From: Qipengyuania xiapuensis
GTDB lineage: Bacteria > Pseudomonadota > Alphaproteobacteria > Sphingomonadales > Sphingomonadaceae
DNA: 64,000 bases
Assembly (NCBI RefSeq): GCF_019711395.1
Contig: NZ_JAIGNL010000001.1
Span: forward strand, 248,001 to 312,000
Direction of reading: 5' to 3'
The notes below the pieces were generated by a model that was given only the letters and a program-made list of their open reading frames with translations, was not told the origin of the DNA and made no database searches. Shown here piece by piece: positions 1 to 9,466 of this stretch (position 1 is the stretch's first letter; the number at the start of each line of letters is the position of its first letter). The position numbers and the translations under genes are program-made.

Positions 1-671
1 GCGTGCTCCGAGCACAGGAAGCTCACGCCGCGGGCGATTTCGCTGGCCTTGCCGAGCCGGCCGACGGGGATCTTCGCGACGATCTTCTCGAGCACAGGCT
101 CGGGCACGGCGGCGACCATGTCGGTGTCGATGTAGCCGGGCGCGATGGCATTCACGGTGATCCCGAAACGCGCGCCTTCCTGTGCGAGCGCCTTGGTGAA
201 GCCGTGGATGCCGCTCTTCGCGGCGGCGTAGTTGACCTGGCCGTACTGGCCCGCCTGCCCGTTGATCGAACCGATATTGACGATCCGGCCCCAGCCGCGC
301 TCCTTCATTCCGGCGAAGGTCGCCTTGGCCATGTTGAAGCAGCCGCCGAGATTTGTGCGCATGACCGCGTTCCAGTCCTCGTAGCTCATCTTGAGAAGCG
401 TGCCGTCGCGGGTGATGCCGGCGTTGTTCACGACGATGTCGATCGGGCCGTGCTCTTCTTCCACCTTCTTGCAGGCTTCCTGGACCGCGTCGTAGTCGCC
501 CACGTCGAACTTCACGGTCGGAATGCCGGTCTCTTCGGTGAACTTCTTCGCCGCCTCGTCATTGCCGGCGTAGTTGGCGATGACCGTGCATCCGCGTTCG
601 TCACGAAGGCGTTCGCAGATGGCGCGTCCGATGCCGCGCGTTCCTCCGGTTACGATGGCAACACGTCCCAT
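1..671 (-). CDS. phaB: Acetoacetyl-CoA reductase, 3' end outside window
   Basis: This is a short-chain dehydrogenase that reduces acetoacetyl-CoA to (R)-3-hydroxybutyryl-CoA with NADPH, the second step of polyhydroxybutyrate synthesis in the cytoplasm. The N-terminus reads MGRVAIVTGGTRGIGRAI, the Rossmann cofactor loop TGGxxGIG. It is followed by the NNAG motif (VVNNAGITRDGTLLKM), the catalytic serine in NIGSINGQ and the YxxxK pair in QVNYAAAKSG. The wording NNAGITRD and NIGSINGQ is typical of PhaB rather than FabG. About 223 codons are present and the C-terminus lies beyond the left edge. No phaC or phaA sits beside it in this window. FabG is the main alternative, but PhaB is much more likely. 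Confidence 0.9.
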   Translation of the reverse strand, partial: MGRVAIVTGGTRGIGRAICERLRDERGCTVIANYAGNDEAAKKFTEETGIPTVKFDVGDYDAVQEACKKVEEEHGPIDIVVNNAGITRDGTLLKMSYEDWNAVMRTNLGGCFNMAKATFAGMKERGWGRIVNIGSINGQAGQYGQVNYAAAKSGIHGFTKALAQEGARFGITVNAIAPGYIDTDMVAAVPEPVLEKIVAKIPVGRLGKASEIARGVSFLCSEH

Positions 672-732
672 AGTTCGATCTCCCAAGCATTCCGTAGCGT
701 TACCGCACCCTATGCGTGGATTTGTGACCACG

Positions 733-751
733 CAAAGGCAATCCGCCTTTG
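733..751. terminator. Hairpin between exported-protein gene and phaB
   Basis: CAAAGGC and GCCTTTG are separated by AATCC, giving a 7-bp stem with a 5-nt loop. It lies between the stop of the upstream minus-strand gene and the phaB start. A second short inverted repeat, GCGTGG/CCACGC, lies just beside it at 712-732. Neither has a T-run on the minus strand, so this may be a weak terminator, an attenuating structure or an operator. Confidence 0.3.
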
Positions 752-803
752 GTCTAAGGCGAACAATCGTATTCTTTGGTTGGGAAGCGCCGAAGCGCAG
801 CCG

Positions 804-1580
804 TCAGAAGCGAATCTGCGTTCCGACGTAGACGGCCTGGTCGTCCTCGACACCGTCGGTGAGCGGGGCGAGGCGGTCGCGTTCCTGCGACAGGCGCACA
901 CCGGCAGTCACGTCGAGGTTGCGGCTCAGGCGGTAGGAGCCGCCGAGATCGACACGCTGCGAGCCGACGCCCTGGAGCGTGTTGGGCGAGCTGCCCGCAC
1001 GGTCACGCTGTTCGAGTGCGATGCGCGACTGGAAACGGCTCGGCTTGCCCTTGTCATCGCCGCTCTCGAAGGTCGAGAGGTCGGGCATGGCGATATCGCG
1101 CAGGTCTTCGCGAACGCCGGCCGTAACCGAGGCCGAGCTGACGGCGCGGCTGGGCTGGGCGAAGCTCTGGAAGCCGCGCGCAATACCGAGATTGTAACGC
1201 GTGCCTGCAATCGGGCTGATCGCTTCGGGCGTTGCCAGCGCGACCTTTTCGGACAGGTTGCCGCCCGACATCGTGCGCGCGGTCGCATCATCGACGCGGA
1301 CTGCGAAATTGACGGTGCGTTCGCTCGACTGGCGCGGCTTGCTTGCGGGCGTGAACCGCAGCGCGTCTTCACCGATCACTTCTGCCACCCTGCGGGCAAG
1401 CTGCGGATCGGCACCAGCCGGAGTAAACGGGAGGTATTCGATCGCGCCCGGGGCAGCGTTCGAAGTGTCGGGTGCGCCGACCGCGAGAACGGCGGCAGGC
1501 ATGGCAAAGGCGAGACCGGCGACAGCCAGCATGGCCGGCGCGAACCGTCCCTTGCCATTGCTGTGCAGTTTCTTGCCCAT
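804..1580 (-). CDS. Exported beta-rich protein of unknown function
   Basis: The family is not recognised. The 258-aa product starts MGKKLHSNGKGRF and continues with a hydrophobic stretch ending near AVLAVGAPD, a Sec signal peptide. The C-terminal half has alternating polar and hydrophobic segments (VDLGGSYRLSRNLDVTAGVRL) and ends in GTQIRF. A terminal Phe with alternating residues is the usual C-terminal signature of outer-membrane beta-barrel strands. A periplasmic or outer-membrane location is therefore inferred. A start 13 codons upstream (1619) is possible in frame, but the ATG at 1580 sits directly before a good signal sequence and has a purine-rich GGGGATAGAGG upstream. The gene stands alone, with a 320-bp divergent region upstream. 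Confidence 0.7.
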   Translation of the reverse strand: MGKKLHSNGKGRFAPAMLAVAGLAFAMPAAVLAVGAPDTSNAAPGAIEYLPFTPAGADPQLARRVAEVIGEDALRFTPASKPRQSSERTVNFAVRVDDATARTMSGGNLSEKVALATPEAISPIAGTRYNLGIARGFQSFAQPSRAVSSASVTAGVREDLRDIAMPDLSTFESGDDKGKPSRFQSRIALEQRDRAGSSPNTLQGVGSQRVDLGGSYRLSRNLDVTAGVRLSQERDRLAPLTDGVEDDQAVYVGTQIRF

Positions 1581-1900
1581 CGTGTGTGCCTCTATCCCCT
1601 GAATTTCGGAAACGTTCACCCACTCAAAGGCAGGCTTCAGCTTAACGGTTCCCGAACGAAGCCGAAACGACTCGAATACAGACGGTTAGCCTAGGCCTCA
1701 CTTGCGACGAATGGAAGCTTTTCCACAGCCCATTCGGAGATACTCCGGACGGTGTTGCGCGTTTCGCACAGGGGTGTTCGATTAAGCCGATGTTCACGCG
1801 CTGGCGGGTGTCTAGGACCCGGTACGGCGGCATGCAGAACTTGCCCCCGTGCGCCGAGGCTATATAGAGCCGCTGCACCAAAAGGATCCAAGGACCGTCC
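1581..1900. promoter_or_regulatory. Divergent intergenic region with a possible promoter
   Basis: These 320 bases separate two divergent genes for envelope proteins. Toward the plus-strand lipoprotein gene there is TTGCCC at 1841-1846, then 16 bases, then TATAGA at 1863-1868. This is a plausible sigma70-type promoter that would give a leader of about 25 nt. AAGGA follows 6 bases before the ATG at 1901. I see no convincing promoter for the minus-strand gene and no RNA gene here. Confidence 0.4.
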
Positions 1901-2353
1901 ATGACCGCAATGAGCAATTCCCGTCGTACCCTCGCCATCGCTTGCACCGCGCTGGCCAGCCTCGGGCTCGCGGCATGCGGCAACAGCGATCGTCCGCGCG
2001 CGGACCTCGCCGCGGCTCAGGTCTCGACGATCGGCGTGAACTCCTATCTCTGGCGTGCTTCGCTCGAAACCGTGGGCTTCGCTCCGCTGCTCCAGGCCGA
2101 CAGCGCCGGCGGCGTGATCGTGACCGACTGGTACGCCAATCCGAGCAACCCGGGTGAGCGCGTGAAGATGACCGTCTCGATCCTCGACACCGACCTGCGC
2201 GCCGATGCGCTGCGGGTGGCTGCCAGCCGCCAGGTCAACCAGTCGGGCAACTGGGTCGATGCACCGGTCCAGGCCGCCACGGTCCAGAAGCTGGAAGACA
2301 TCATCCTTACCAAGGCACGCGAACTGCGCCGCCAGGCCATCGCCAACGACTAG
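1901..2353 (+). CDS. DUF3576 lipoprotein
   Basis: This 150-aa protein has an N-terminal Arg pair, a hydrophobic core and the lipobox LAAC, with the lipidated Cys at residue 26. It should therefore be a lipoprotein facing the periplasm. The body (IGVNSYLWRASLETVGFAPL, then VIVTDWYANP, then VKMTVSILDTDLRADALRV) matches the DUF3576 family found across Alphaproteobacteria, whose function is unknown. AAGGA precedes the ATG at 1901 by 6 bases, which supports this start over the in-frame ATG at 1910. The gene lies 61 bases before leuS in the same direction and may share its transcript. leuS and lptE follow, the latter also an envelope lipoprotein gene. Confidence 0.85.
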   Translation: MTAMSNSRRTLAIACTALASLGLAACGNSDRPRADLAAAQVSTIGVNSYLWRASLETVGFAPLLQADSAGGVIVTDWYANPSNPGERVKMTVSILDTDLRADALRVAASRQVNQSGNWVDAPVQAATVQKLEDIILTKARELRRQAIAND

Positions 2354-2414
2354 GCGCCGCCAGTCCCGCGCTTAGCGGGTTCCATTCGCGCCTGAAATCC
2401 TTACAGGCGTCTTC

Positions 2415-4928
2415 ATGAGTGATACCCGTTTCGATCCGGCAAGCGCCGACTCGCGCTGGCAGGCAGCCTGGGAACAGGCGCAGACCTTCCGCGCCGACAG
2501 CAATTCCGAAAAGCCCAAGAGCTACGTGCTCGAGATGTTCCCCTATCCCAGCGGGCGCATCCACATCGGCCACGTGCGCAACTACACGATGGGCGACGTG
2601 CTCGCGCGCTACAAGAAGGCGACGGGTCACGAGGTCCTGCACCCGATGGGCTGGGACGCTTTCGGCATGCCCGCGGAGAACGCCGCGATGGAAAAGGGCG
2701 TGCATCCGGGCGGCTGGACGCGCGACAACATCGAGCACATGAAGGCGCAGCTGAAGCGCCTCGGCTTCGCGCTCGACTGGTCCAGAGAGCTGGCGACCTG
2801 CGAGCCTGATTATTACGGCCACGAGCAGGCGCTCTTCATCGATCTCTATGAAGCCGGCCTCGTCTATCGCAAGGAAAGCGAGGTCAACTGGGACCCCGTC
2901 GACATGACCGTGCTCGCCAACGAGCAGGTGATCGACGGCAAGGGCTGGCGCTCGGGCGCAGAGGTCGAGAAGCGCAAGCTCAACCAGTGGTTCCTCAAGA
3001 TCACCGACTTCGCAGAGGAGCTGCTCGAAGGTCTCGGCACGCTCGACAACTGGCCCGACAAGGTCCGGTTGATGCAGGAAAACTGGATCGGCAAGTCGAA
3101 GGGTCTCGAATTCAGCTTCGACCTGTCGAACGGGGAGAAGCTGCCGGTCTACACCACGCGCCCGGACACGATTTTCGGCGCGAGCTTCGTTGCAGTCGCT
3201 GCCGACCATCCGGTCGCGCAGGGCATCGACAGTGACGAGGCACGCGCCTTCATCGCCGAGTGCAAGAAGGGCGGTACCACCGCTGCCGAACTCGAAACCG
3301 CCGAGAAGCTCGGCTTCGACACCGGCATCACGGCGAAGCACCCGTTCACCGGCGCGGACCTGCCCGTCTACATCGCGAACTTCGTGCTGATGGATTACGG
3401 CACCGGCGCCATCATGGCGGTTCCGGGCCACGACCAGCGCGACTTCGAATTCGCCACCAAGTACGGCCTGCCGATCCCGCGCGTCGTCGCGCCGAGCGTC
3501 GAGGATGCGGGCAAGCCATTCGATGGCGAGGCCGAGGCGGGCGACGGTGTCATCGTCAACTCCGACTTCCTAGACGGTATGGAGGTAGAGGACGCCAAGC
3601 GCGAAATTATCCGCCGGATCGAGGAACAGGGCCGCGGCACCGGCAAGACCGTCTGGCGCCTGCGCGACTGGGGCGTTTCGCGCCAGCGCTATTGGGGCAC
3701 GCCGATCCCCTTCATCCATTGCGAGACTTGCGGCGTGGTCCCCGCGCCCAAGGACAGCCTGCCGATCACGCTGCCCGAGGACGTCGATTTCCAGACCCCG
3801 GGCAACCCGCTGCTCCGCCACGCAACGTGGAAGCATGTCGACTGCCCCAAGTGCGGCGGCAAGGCCGAGCGCGAGACCGACACGCTCGACACCTTCGTCG
3901 ACAGCTCGTGGTATTTCCTGCGCTTTGCCAGCCAGCCTGCGGACAAGCCCTTCGATGCCGCGGAAGTCGCGAAGTGGATGCCGGTCGAGCAGTATATCGG
4001 CGGCATTGAGCACGCGATCCTGCACCTGCTCTACGCCCGATTCTGGACCCGCGCGCTGGCGCACATGGGCCAGATCGATGTGAAGGAGCCCTTCGCCTCG
4101 CTGTTCACGCAGGGCATGGTGACGCATGAGACCTACAGCCGTGCGGGGGACGGCAAGCCGGTCTATTTCTCGCCCGACGAGGTGGAGCGCACTGCCGATG
4201 GAGCGACGCTGACCGCTGACGGCAAGCCGGTCGAAATCGGCCGCGTCATCAAGATGTCGAAGTCGAAGAAAAACGTCGTCGATCCCGACACGATCATCGA
4301 CACCTACGGCGCCGACGCAGTGCGCTGGTTCATGCTGTCCGACAGCCCGCCCGAGCGCGACTTGCCGTGGTCCGAAGCCGGGATCGAGGGCTGCAGCCGC
4401 TTCGTCCACCGGTTGTGGCGCCTGTTCGGTGCCTATCAGGCCGGAGCAGAAGGCGAGGACAAGGCGCTGGCGCGCAAGACGCACCAGACCATCGCTGCCG
4501 TGGCCGAGGACATCGAGGCGCTGGGCTTCAACAAGGCCGTCGCACGCATCTATGAACTCACCGGTGCAGTCGAGAAGGCAAAGCCCTCGGCCAGCCGCAG
4601 CCACGCGATCCGCAGCCTCGTCCAGCTCGTCGCCCCGATGATGCCGCACCTTGCCGAAGAGGCCTGGGCCGGTCTCGGCGAGAGCGGGATGGTGGCCGAT
4701 GCCGCCTGGCCCGAAGTCGATCCGGCGCTGCTGGTCGAGGACGAAGTCACCATCGCCGTCCAGCACAAGGGCAAGCTGCGCGACACTCTGACTGCGCCCA
4801 AGGGTGCATCGAAGGAAGACCTCGAAGCCATGGCGCTGGCATCGGAGAAGGTGCAGCGCTCCCTCGACGGTGCAGAAGTACGCAAGGTCATTGTGGTGCC
4901 CGACAGATTGGTCAATATCGTCACCTGA
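2415..4928 (+). CDS. leuS: Leucyl-tRNA synthetase
   Basis: It charges tRNA-Leu with leucine in the cytoplasm. The 837-aa protein has the class I signature HIGH at residues 50-53 within [19 protein letters not shown], and KMSKS near residue 614 within [14 protein letters not shown]. Between them lies the CP1 editing domain (for example [12 protein letters not shown] and the T-rich loop region). The length is slightly below the E. coli enzyme (860 aa), normal for this family. Its stop overlaps the start of lptE by one base (TGATG), so the two are probably translated in sequence. A tRNA-Leu(GAG) substrate gene lies at 30831 in this same window. Confidence 0.98.
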   Translation: MSDTRFDPASADSRWQAAWEQAQTFRADSNSEKPKSYVLEMFPYPSGRIHIGHVRNYTMGDVLARYKKATGHEVLHPMGWDAFGMPAENAAMEKGVHPGGWTRDNIEHMKAQLKRLGFALDWSRELATCEPDYYGHEQALFIDLYEAGLVYRKESEVNWDPVDMTVLANEQVIDGKGWRSGAEVEKRKLNQWFLKITDFAEELLEGLGTLDNWPDKVRLMQENWIGKSKGLEFSFDLSNGEKLPVYTTRPDTIFGASFVAVAADHPVAQGIDSDEARAFIAECKKGGTTAAELETAEKLGFDTGITAKHPFTGADLPVYIANFVLMDYGTGAIMAVPGHDQRDFEFATKYGLPIPRVVAPSVEDAGKPFDGEAEAGDGVIVNSDFLDGMEVEDAKREIIRRIEEQGRGTGKTVWRLRDWGVSRQRYWGTPIPFIHCETCGVVPAPKDSLPITLPEDVDFQTPGNPLLRHATWKHVDCPKCGGKAERETDTLDTFVDSSWYFLRFASQPADKPFDAAEVAKWMPVEQYIGGIEHAILHLLYARFWTRALAHMGQIDVKEPFASLFTQGMVTHETYSRAGDGKPVYFSPDEVERTADGATLTADGKPVEIGRVIKMSKSKKNVVDPDTIIDTYGADAVRWFMLSDSPPERDLPWSEAGIEGCSRFVHRLWRLFGAYQAGAEGEDKALARKTHQTIAAVAEDIEALGFNKAVARIYELTGAVEKAKPSASRSHAIRSLVQLVAPMMPHLAEEAWAGLGESGMVADAAWPEVDPALLVEDEVTIAVQHKGKLRDTLTAPKGASKEDLEAMALASEKVQRSLDGAEVRKVIVVPDRLVNIVT

Positions 4929-5413
4929 TGCGCATCGCTTTCACCCTTGCCGCCGCACTTTCGCTGTCCGCCTGCGGGCTTTCGCCCATGTATGCGGGTG
5001 GCGGCAGCGGGCAGGTTGCGCAGGGGCTCGCAGCGGTCGACGTGCCGCCGATCCCCGGCAAGGCCGGATGGCTCGTGCGCAATCACCTCAACGACAAGCT
5101 CGGCGCGGCGGGCGCGACCACCCCGCGCTACCGCCTCGATGTGCGGCTCGACGACAGCCTCGAAGGCCTCGCCGTCCTCGCCGACGATACGGTCAGCCGT
5201 GAGCGTCGCACTCTGCGCGCCCGCTACCAGTTGGTCGATGCGACCACGGGCGAAATCCTGCTCGACGCGACCGAAGGCGCGGACGCCGGGATCGACGTGG
5301 TCTCGAGCGAATATGCGACCATCGCTGCCGAGCAGACCGCGCTTGAGAACCTCGCGGTCGAGATTGCCGACCGGATTGTCACACGCGTCGCGCTGACGCT
5401 GCGGGACCAGTGA
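4928..5413 (+). CDS. lptE: LPS-assembly lipoprotein LptE
   Basis: LptE is the lipoprotein plug of the outer-membrane LptDE translocon that inserts lipopolysaccharide into the outer leaflet. The 161-aa product begins [20 protein letters not shown], with a lipobox whose Cys is residue 16, followed by GLSPMYAGG, a common alphaproteobacterial LptE start. The central part (YRLDVRLDDSLEGLAVL, then RRTLRARYQLVDATTGEIL) fits the LptE fold. It is sandwiched between leuS and holA with overlaps at both ends. This leuS-lptE-holA order is a classical alpha- and gammaproteobacterial arrangement and strongly supports the call. lptA and lptC lie 3 kb away on the other strand. Confidence 0.92.
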   Translation: MRIAFTLAAALSLSACGLSPMYAGGGSGQVAQGLAAVDVPPIPGKAGWLVRNHLNDKLGAAGATTPRYRLDVRLDDSLEGLAVLADDTVSRERRTLRARYQLVDATTGEILLDATEGADAGIDVVSSEYATIAAEQTALENLAVEIADRIVTRVALTLRDQ

Positions 5414-6453
5414 AGCTTACCGGACGCGACTTCGCTGCCAAGGCGCGCGGCGCGGCGGAGACCTGCAAGGTCTTCTTCTTTTGCGGGCAGGACGAGGCCG
5501 GCGCGAGCGCGGCCGCGAACGACATCGCATCCATGCTCCCCGAACCGGGCGAACGGGTCGAAATTCCCGGTGCCGAACTGCGCGCGGATCCGGCAAAGCT
5601 CGGCGACGAGGCGCGCTCGACATCGCTTTTCGGCGACAAGCGGCACATCTGGTCGCGCGTTGCCGGTGACGAAGCGCACGAGGCGCTGAAGACGCTGCTA
5701 GAAACCGGCGACATGGGCGCGGGCGAGGCCTGTCCGGTAATCGTCGTCGCCACTTCGGCCACCGACAAGTCGCGTACCGCCAAGTTGCTTGAAAAACGCA
5801 AGGATGCGGTGGTCGCGATGTTCTATCCGCCCGATTTGCGCTCGGTGACGCAGAGCGTCCGCGCGATGGGCGATGCGGCAGGTGTGCGGCTCGACGGCGC
5901 GGTGGCCGAGCGGATCGCACGCGCTGCCAATCTCGATGTGCGGCTCGCGCAGAGCGAGGTCGCCAAGCTCGCCACCTATCTCGATGCCGCCCCGCAATCG
6001 CCGCGGCCCGGTACCATGGAAGACCTCGACGCGATCGGCGCTGCGACCGAGGAGGACGGCTTTGCCAGCCTCGTGAACGCGGTGCTTTCGGGCCACGGCG
6101 GCAAGGTCGCGACCGAGATTGCGCGCATGAAGCAGATCGGCCTGAACCCGGTCGGCACGCTCCTCGCGGTCGAACGGCGCGCGGCACAGCTGGCGCGCAT
6201 TTCGGCAGTGCTCGGGAATCGCCGCTATCAGGATCTCGACAAGGGCGAGAAGGCGCGCCTCGGCATCTTCTGGAAGGAAGAGCGCGACATTTCCGAACAG
6301 GTCCAGCGCTGGCGCGGGCCCAAGCTCGACCGGCTGACCATGCGCCTGACCGAGCTGCACCGCGAACTTCTGACCAACAGCCAGTCATCCGAACTGCTGC
6401 TGGCCCAGGGCCTCACAGGTATCGCCCGCGTGGCCGGCGCGGGACGCCGCTAG
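5410..6453 (+). CDS. holA: DNA polymerase III subunit delta
   Basis: The delta subunit is the wrench of the clamp loader that opens the beta sliding clamp during replication. This 347-aa protein starts with GTG inside the lptE stop (4-base overlap). It has the delta N-terminal domain (CKVFFFCGQDEAGASAAA, then STSLFGDKRHIWSRV, then CPVIVVATSATDKSRTAKLLE). The middle and C-terminal helical collar includes EIARMKQIGLNPVGTLLAVE and the final SSELLLAQGLTGIARV. FGDKRHIW corresponds to the segment of delta near the beta-clamp contact. Length is normal. It is coupled to lptE and leuS. Confidence 0.95.
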   Translation: MKLTGRDFAAKARGAAETCKVFFFCGQDEAGASAAANDIASMLPEPGERVEIPGAELRADPAKLGDEARSTSLFGDKRHIWSRVAGDEAHEALKTLLETGDMGAGEACPVIVVATSATDKSRTAKLLEKRKDAVVAMFYPPDLRSVTQSVRAMGDAAGVRLDGAVAERIARAANLDVRLAQSEVAKLATYLDAAPQSPRPGTMEDLDAIGAATEEDGFASLVNAVLSGHGGKVATEIARMKQIGLNPVGTLLAVERRAAQLARISAVLGNRRYQDLDKGEKARLGIFWKEERDISEQVQRWRGPKLDRLTMRLTELHRELLTNSQSSELLLAQGLTGIARVAGAGRR

Positions 6454-7604
6454 CCCTCCATCCACTTCTGCAGGCGCGCCGTGGCGAGCGCATCGCGCCG
6501 CGTGTCGCCATCGAGCGCGCTTCGCCCCAGGGACCATGCGCGCTGTGCCAGCTGGCCCGCGCGTCCCAGTCCTCCGCTCGGACGCTCGGCCCGGTCGAGC
6601 GGATGCTGGCCGATCCGGCCGCCGAACTGGCCCGCCGCTGCCGAAGCGAGCGCGCTCACATCCTTCCGGGCATCGAGATCCTGCACGAGGAGCATCTCCG
6701 CTTCTTCCAGCAAGTCATCATCGGGCGATGCGGGGGCACCTGATTGGGCGAGAAAGCCGGGCCTGCGCCAACGGTCGACCAAGGCGAAGATCAGCACTGC
6801 CGGCCGTTCGAACCCGTGTTCGGCGGCACGCTCCCAGTAGGCGTCCCAGTCGACTGACCGCTGCGTGCACCACAGGTCGATATCGACCAGCGCCATCGGT
6901 CCGACATTGAGGAGGTGCGAACAGGCGGCGTGGACGACGAGATGGGCGAGCATGTCTTCGGCAGACGGAACGGCAGCGCCCAGCGCTTCGTCGTGAGCGG
7001 CGCGTGAGAGCAACCCGGCATCGTCTGCGAGCGGCATGGTCGATCCCGGCAGCGGCGATTCGCCCCAGACATGCGCGTGCAGCTCGCACATCACGCCTTC
7101 CGGCGAATGGAGCGGGGGAAGGTGCGCTTGCGAGCCTGCCATTCCCGCGAGGTCCTCGCGGGGCAGGTCCGGTGCAGCCCAGCCCGAGCGGCGCAGCGCC
7201 GCATAAGCTACCGGAGCCTCTTCCTCGCCGACCAGCAGGTCGATGTCGCGCATGATCCGCTCGGCAGGGGCGGGCCACACGGTCCAGGCAAGCGCCGAAC
7301 CCTTGAGGGCGACAGCAGCAATCCCCTCCTCCGCCAGCACCTCTACCGCCTGCAGCAGGGCGCGGCGCTGTGCGAGCATTCCGATGCCGTTGGCGCGGTG
7401 CGTTTCCTGCCAGCTCCCGGCAATCGCAGGCGGCACGGAGCCGATCTCGCCGCGCTTTAGGCGGCCGTGCAGGAACGGTCGAAGCCTGTGCTGGTCGGCC
7501 AGCGCATCGAGGTCGCGCCAGTCGCTATCGGTCAGTTTGGCGTATTCACGCGCGCGGTGCCCGCACAGCGCCAGCAGAGCCCGACCGATGCGGGCGCGGC
7601 TCAT
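6450..7604 (-). CDS. Uncharacterised nucleotidyltransferase-fold protein
   Basis: The 384-aa product resembles the uncharacterised nucleotidyltransferase family PF14907 (NTP_transf_5). It contains AVALKGSALAWTVWPAPAER followed by RDIDLLV, the GS-like and DxD elements of a polymerase-beta-type nucleotidyltransferase. The C-terminal part is helical (VLIFALVDRWRRPGF). It starts in an ATGA overlap with the lptA stop (7602-7606), so translation is probably coupled to LPS transport genes, in a slot often held by lptB. Members of this family are often found with surface polysaccharide or peptide-modification genes, so an envelope role is possible but not shown. The end overlaps the convergent holA stop by 4 bases. 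The substrate is unknown. Confidence 0.8.
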   Translation of the reverse strand: MSRARIGRALLALCGHRAREYAKLTDSDWRDLDALADQHRLRPFLHGRLKRGEIGSVPPAIAGSWQETHRANGIGMLAQRRALLQAVEVLAEEGIAAVALKGSALAWTVWPAPAERIMRDIDLLVGEEEAPVAYAALRRSGWAAPDLPREDLAGMAGSQAHLPPLHSPEGVMCELHAHVWGESPLPGSTMPLADDAGLLSRAAHDEALGAAVPSAEDMLAHLVVHAACSHLLNVGPMALVDIDLWCTQRSVDWDAYWERAAEHGFERPAVLIFALVDRWRRPGFLAQSGAPASPDDDLLEEAEMLLVQDLDARKDVSALASAAAGQFGGRIGQHPLDRAERPSGGLGRAGQLAQRAWSLGRSALDGDTRRDALATARLQKWMEG

Positions 7605-8155
7605 CAGTTCTCGGGAACGGAGAAAGTGCCCGAGACCCTGCCACCCGAAGACTGGCCTTCGCCCGTCACCGAGGACGATCCGCTTGCGCGGCCGTCGATG
7701 CTTGAGACACCGCTCGCCAGGTCGATCACGAGGCGTCCGCCGTTCAGCGTATCGCCTCCGCGATTGAGCCGGACATTGCCGGCCATGGTGATCACGCGGC
7801 GGTTGAAATCATAGACCGCCGTATCGCCGCGGGCGCGCTCGTTGCCGCGGCTCACATTGACCCCGCCGGTCGCCATGATGCGCTGGATGCTGAGATTGCC
7901 CGCATCCGAATAGTTCACGATCGTGCGTGCCGCATTGAGCGTGAGCCCCGCCTGCGTGATCTCGACATTGCCCGAGAGCACGACGCGGTTCTGCCGGTCC
8001 TGCAGCTCGATCCGGTCGGCGGCGTAAGAAACGGGCGCGTTCGAGTTGTGGCTTGCGATCGCCTGCGCGGAAAGCTGGATGCCTCCGAGCGCGGCACAGG
8101 TCAGCGCGAAGCCGGCAAGGGCGCTCTTGGCCATGGTGGGTAGGTGGCTTTTCAT
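7604..8155 (-). CDS. lptA: Periplasmic LPS-transport protein LptA
   Basis: LptA forms the beta-jellyroll bridge that carries lipopolysaccharide from LptC at the inner membrane to LptD at the outer membrane. The 183-aa product has a signal peptide (SALAGFALTCAALGGIQLSAQA). An OstA domain follows with its typical short strands: ISYAADRIELQDRQNRVVL-like opening, GNVEITQAGLTLNAARTIV, GGVNVSRGNERARGDTAVYD, and ITMAGNVRLNRGGDTLNG with LVIDLASG. It overlaps lptC upstream by one base and the nucleotidyltransferase gene downstream (ATGA). The tail is Ser/Gly-rich. In-frame ATGs at codons 1 and 8 both leave an intact signal peptide. Confidence 0.92.
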   Translation of the reverse strand: MKSHLPTMAKSALAGFALTCAALGGIQLSAQAIASHNSNAPVSYAADRIELQDRQNRVVLSGNVEITQAGLTLNAARTIVNYSDAGNLSIQRIMATGGVNVSRGNERARGDTAVYDFNRRVITMAGNVRLNRGGDTLNGGRLVIDLASGVSSIDGRASGSSSVTGEGQSSGGRVSGTFSVPEN

Positions 8156-8823
8156 CAGGGCATCCTCAGCTCGCCGGGTTCCATGCGCAGCCGCGCCTGT
8201 CCCGACAGGGTTATCCGACGCTCGGACAGGTCCGCATCGAGCCGGTCCGCGCTGAAGGTGCCGGCGGGAATGGCGCCTTCCACGCCGCCTGCGCCTTCGA
8301 GCGTCTTCTGTTCAAGGTCGAGCGACACGCCGCTGGCGCGCATACGGTAGCCGTCGGCGGCTTCCATGCGCATCGTGCCGTTGATGGCGACGGTCTCTTC
8401 GTTGATGTCGTATTGCCCGCCGGGAGCCGAAACGCGGGCCGGGCCGTCTTCCATGAGCATGCGCGCGACGAGATCGTCCATTCGTACGATGCCCTCGGCG
8501 CTCGATCGCTGCACGGCCTCGCCCGCGGTGAGCGAGAAAGGCCGGCCCTGCTCGTCCTGTCCACGGTAGAGCGCATTGTCGACGCGCAGGCGCTCGGTGA
8601 TAACGGCGACCTCGTTGCGGTCGAGCAGGAAGCTCACCTCGCCGCGCGGGGACAGCGGCGTGATCACCATCAGCGCGGCGACGACGCCGACGCCCATCGG
8701 CAAGACGCGCGAGAGGAACAGGACCAGCTTGTCGTGGCTGCCGCCGGGCGCAGCGAAATGCTTTCGGCGAGAGCGCAGCTGCTTCGCCTCCTGCGTTTCG
8801 ATCCTGCGCTTGCGGAAAACCAT
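8155..8823 (-). CDS. lptC: LPS export protein LptC
   Basis: LptC is the bitopic inner-membrane protein that receives LPS from LptB2FG and hands it to LptA. The 222-aa product starts MVFRKRRIETQE, has one transmembrane helix at about residues 32-54 (KLVLFLSRVLPMGVGVVAAL), then a periplasmic OstA-like domain ending RRITLSGQARLRMEPGELRMP. I place the start at 8823, 20 bases after the rnd stop, because a longer reading would run into rnd. Its stop overlaps the lptA start by one base. The rnd-lptC-lptA order recurs in alphaproteobacteria. Confidence 0.9.
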   Translation of the reverse strand: MVFRKRRIETQEAKQLRSRRKHFAAPGGSHDKLVLFLSRVLPMGVGVVAALMVITPLSPRGEVSFLLDRNEVAVITERLRVDNALYRGQDEQGRPFSLTAGEAVQRSSAEGIVRMDDLVARMLMEDGPARVSAPGGQYDINEETVAINGTMRMEAADGYRMRASGVSLDLEQKTLEGAGGVEGAIPAGTFSADRLDADLSERRITLSGQARLRMEPGELRMP

Positions 8824-8842
8824 GCTGGCCGATGTGCTCCTG

Positions 8843-9466
8843 TCAGGCTGACGCGTGGCTGAAGATGTCGTGGTCCTGCCAGCCGAGAATGTCGAGATGC
8901 GCGCGTGCAGGAAGGAAATCGAAACAGGCCTGTGCAAGTTCCGTGCGGCCTTCGCGTTCGAGGCGGCGGTCGAGTTCTTCCTTCATCCGGTGGAGGAAGC
9001 GTACGTCGCTCGCGGCATAGTCGCGCTGCGCATCGTTCAGGACCGGGCCGCCCCAGTCGCTGCTCTGCTGCACCTTCGACATGCTCTCGCCGAGCAGTTC
9101 CTCGACGAGGTTCTTCAGTCCGTGACGGTCGGTGTAGGTACGCACCAGCTTGCTGGCGATCTTGGTGCAGTAGCAGGGTGCCGCGGTGACCCCGAGATAG
9201 TACTCGATCGCGGCGAGGTCGAAGCGCGCGAAGTGGAACAGCTTCAACCGCTCCGGATCGGCGAGGACCGCCTTCAGGTTCGGCGCGTCATAGGTGCTCT
9301 CGGGCCCGAAGCGCACGAGATGCTCGTCGCCATTGCCGTCGCTGATCTGGACGACGCACAGACGGTCGCGGATCGTGACGAGACCCATGGTTTCGGTATC
9401 GACGGCCACCGGGCCATCGGCGAGGACGCCTTCGGGGAGGTCTTCTTCGTGGAAATGCACTGCCAT
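8843..9466 (-). CDS. rnd: Short ribonuclease D
   Basis: This is a 3'-5' exoribonuclease of the DEDD family that trims tRNA precursors and other structured RNA. The 207-aa product holds only the exonuclease domain: AVDTETMG (DxE), FHFARFDLAAI (second Asp), and RDYAASDVRFLH (YxxxD, DEDDy type). The HRDC domains of the 375-aa E. coli RNase D are absent, as is common for the short alphaproteobacterial form. I chose the ATG at 9466 (MAVHFHEEDLPEG). An ATG 7 codons upstream is also in frame. It heads the lptC-lptA-nucleotidyltransferase string. Confidence 0.9.
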   Translation of the reverse strand: MAVHFHEEDLPEGVLADGPVAVDTETMGLVTIRDRLCVVQISDGNGDEHLVRFGPESTYDAPNLKAVLADPERLKLFHFARFDLAAIEYYLGVTAAPCYCTKIASKLVRTYTDRHGLKNLVEELLGESMSKVQQSSDWGGPVLNDAQRDYAASDVRFLHRMKEELDRRLEREGRTELAQACFDFLPARAHLDILGWQDHDIFSHASA

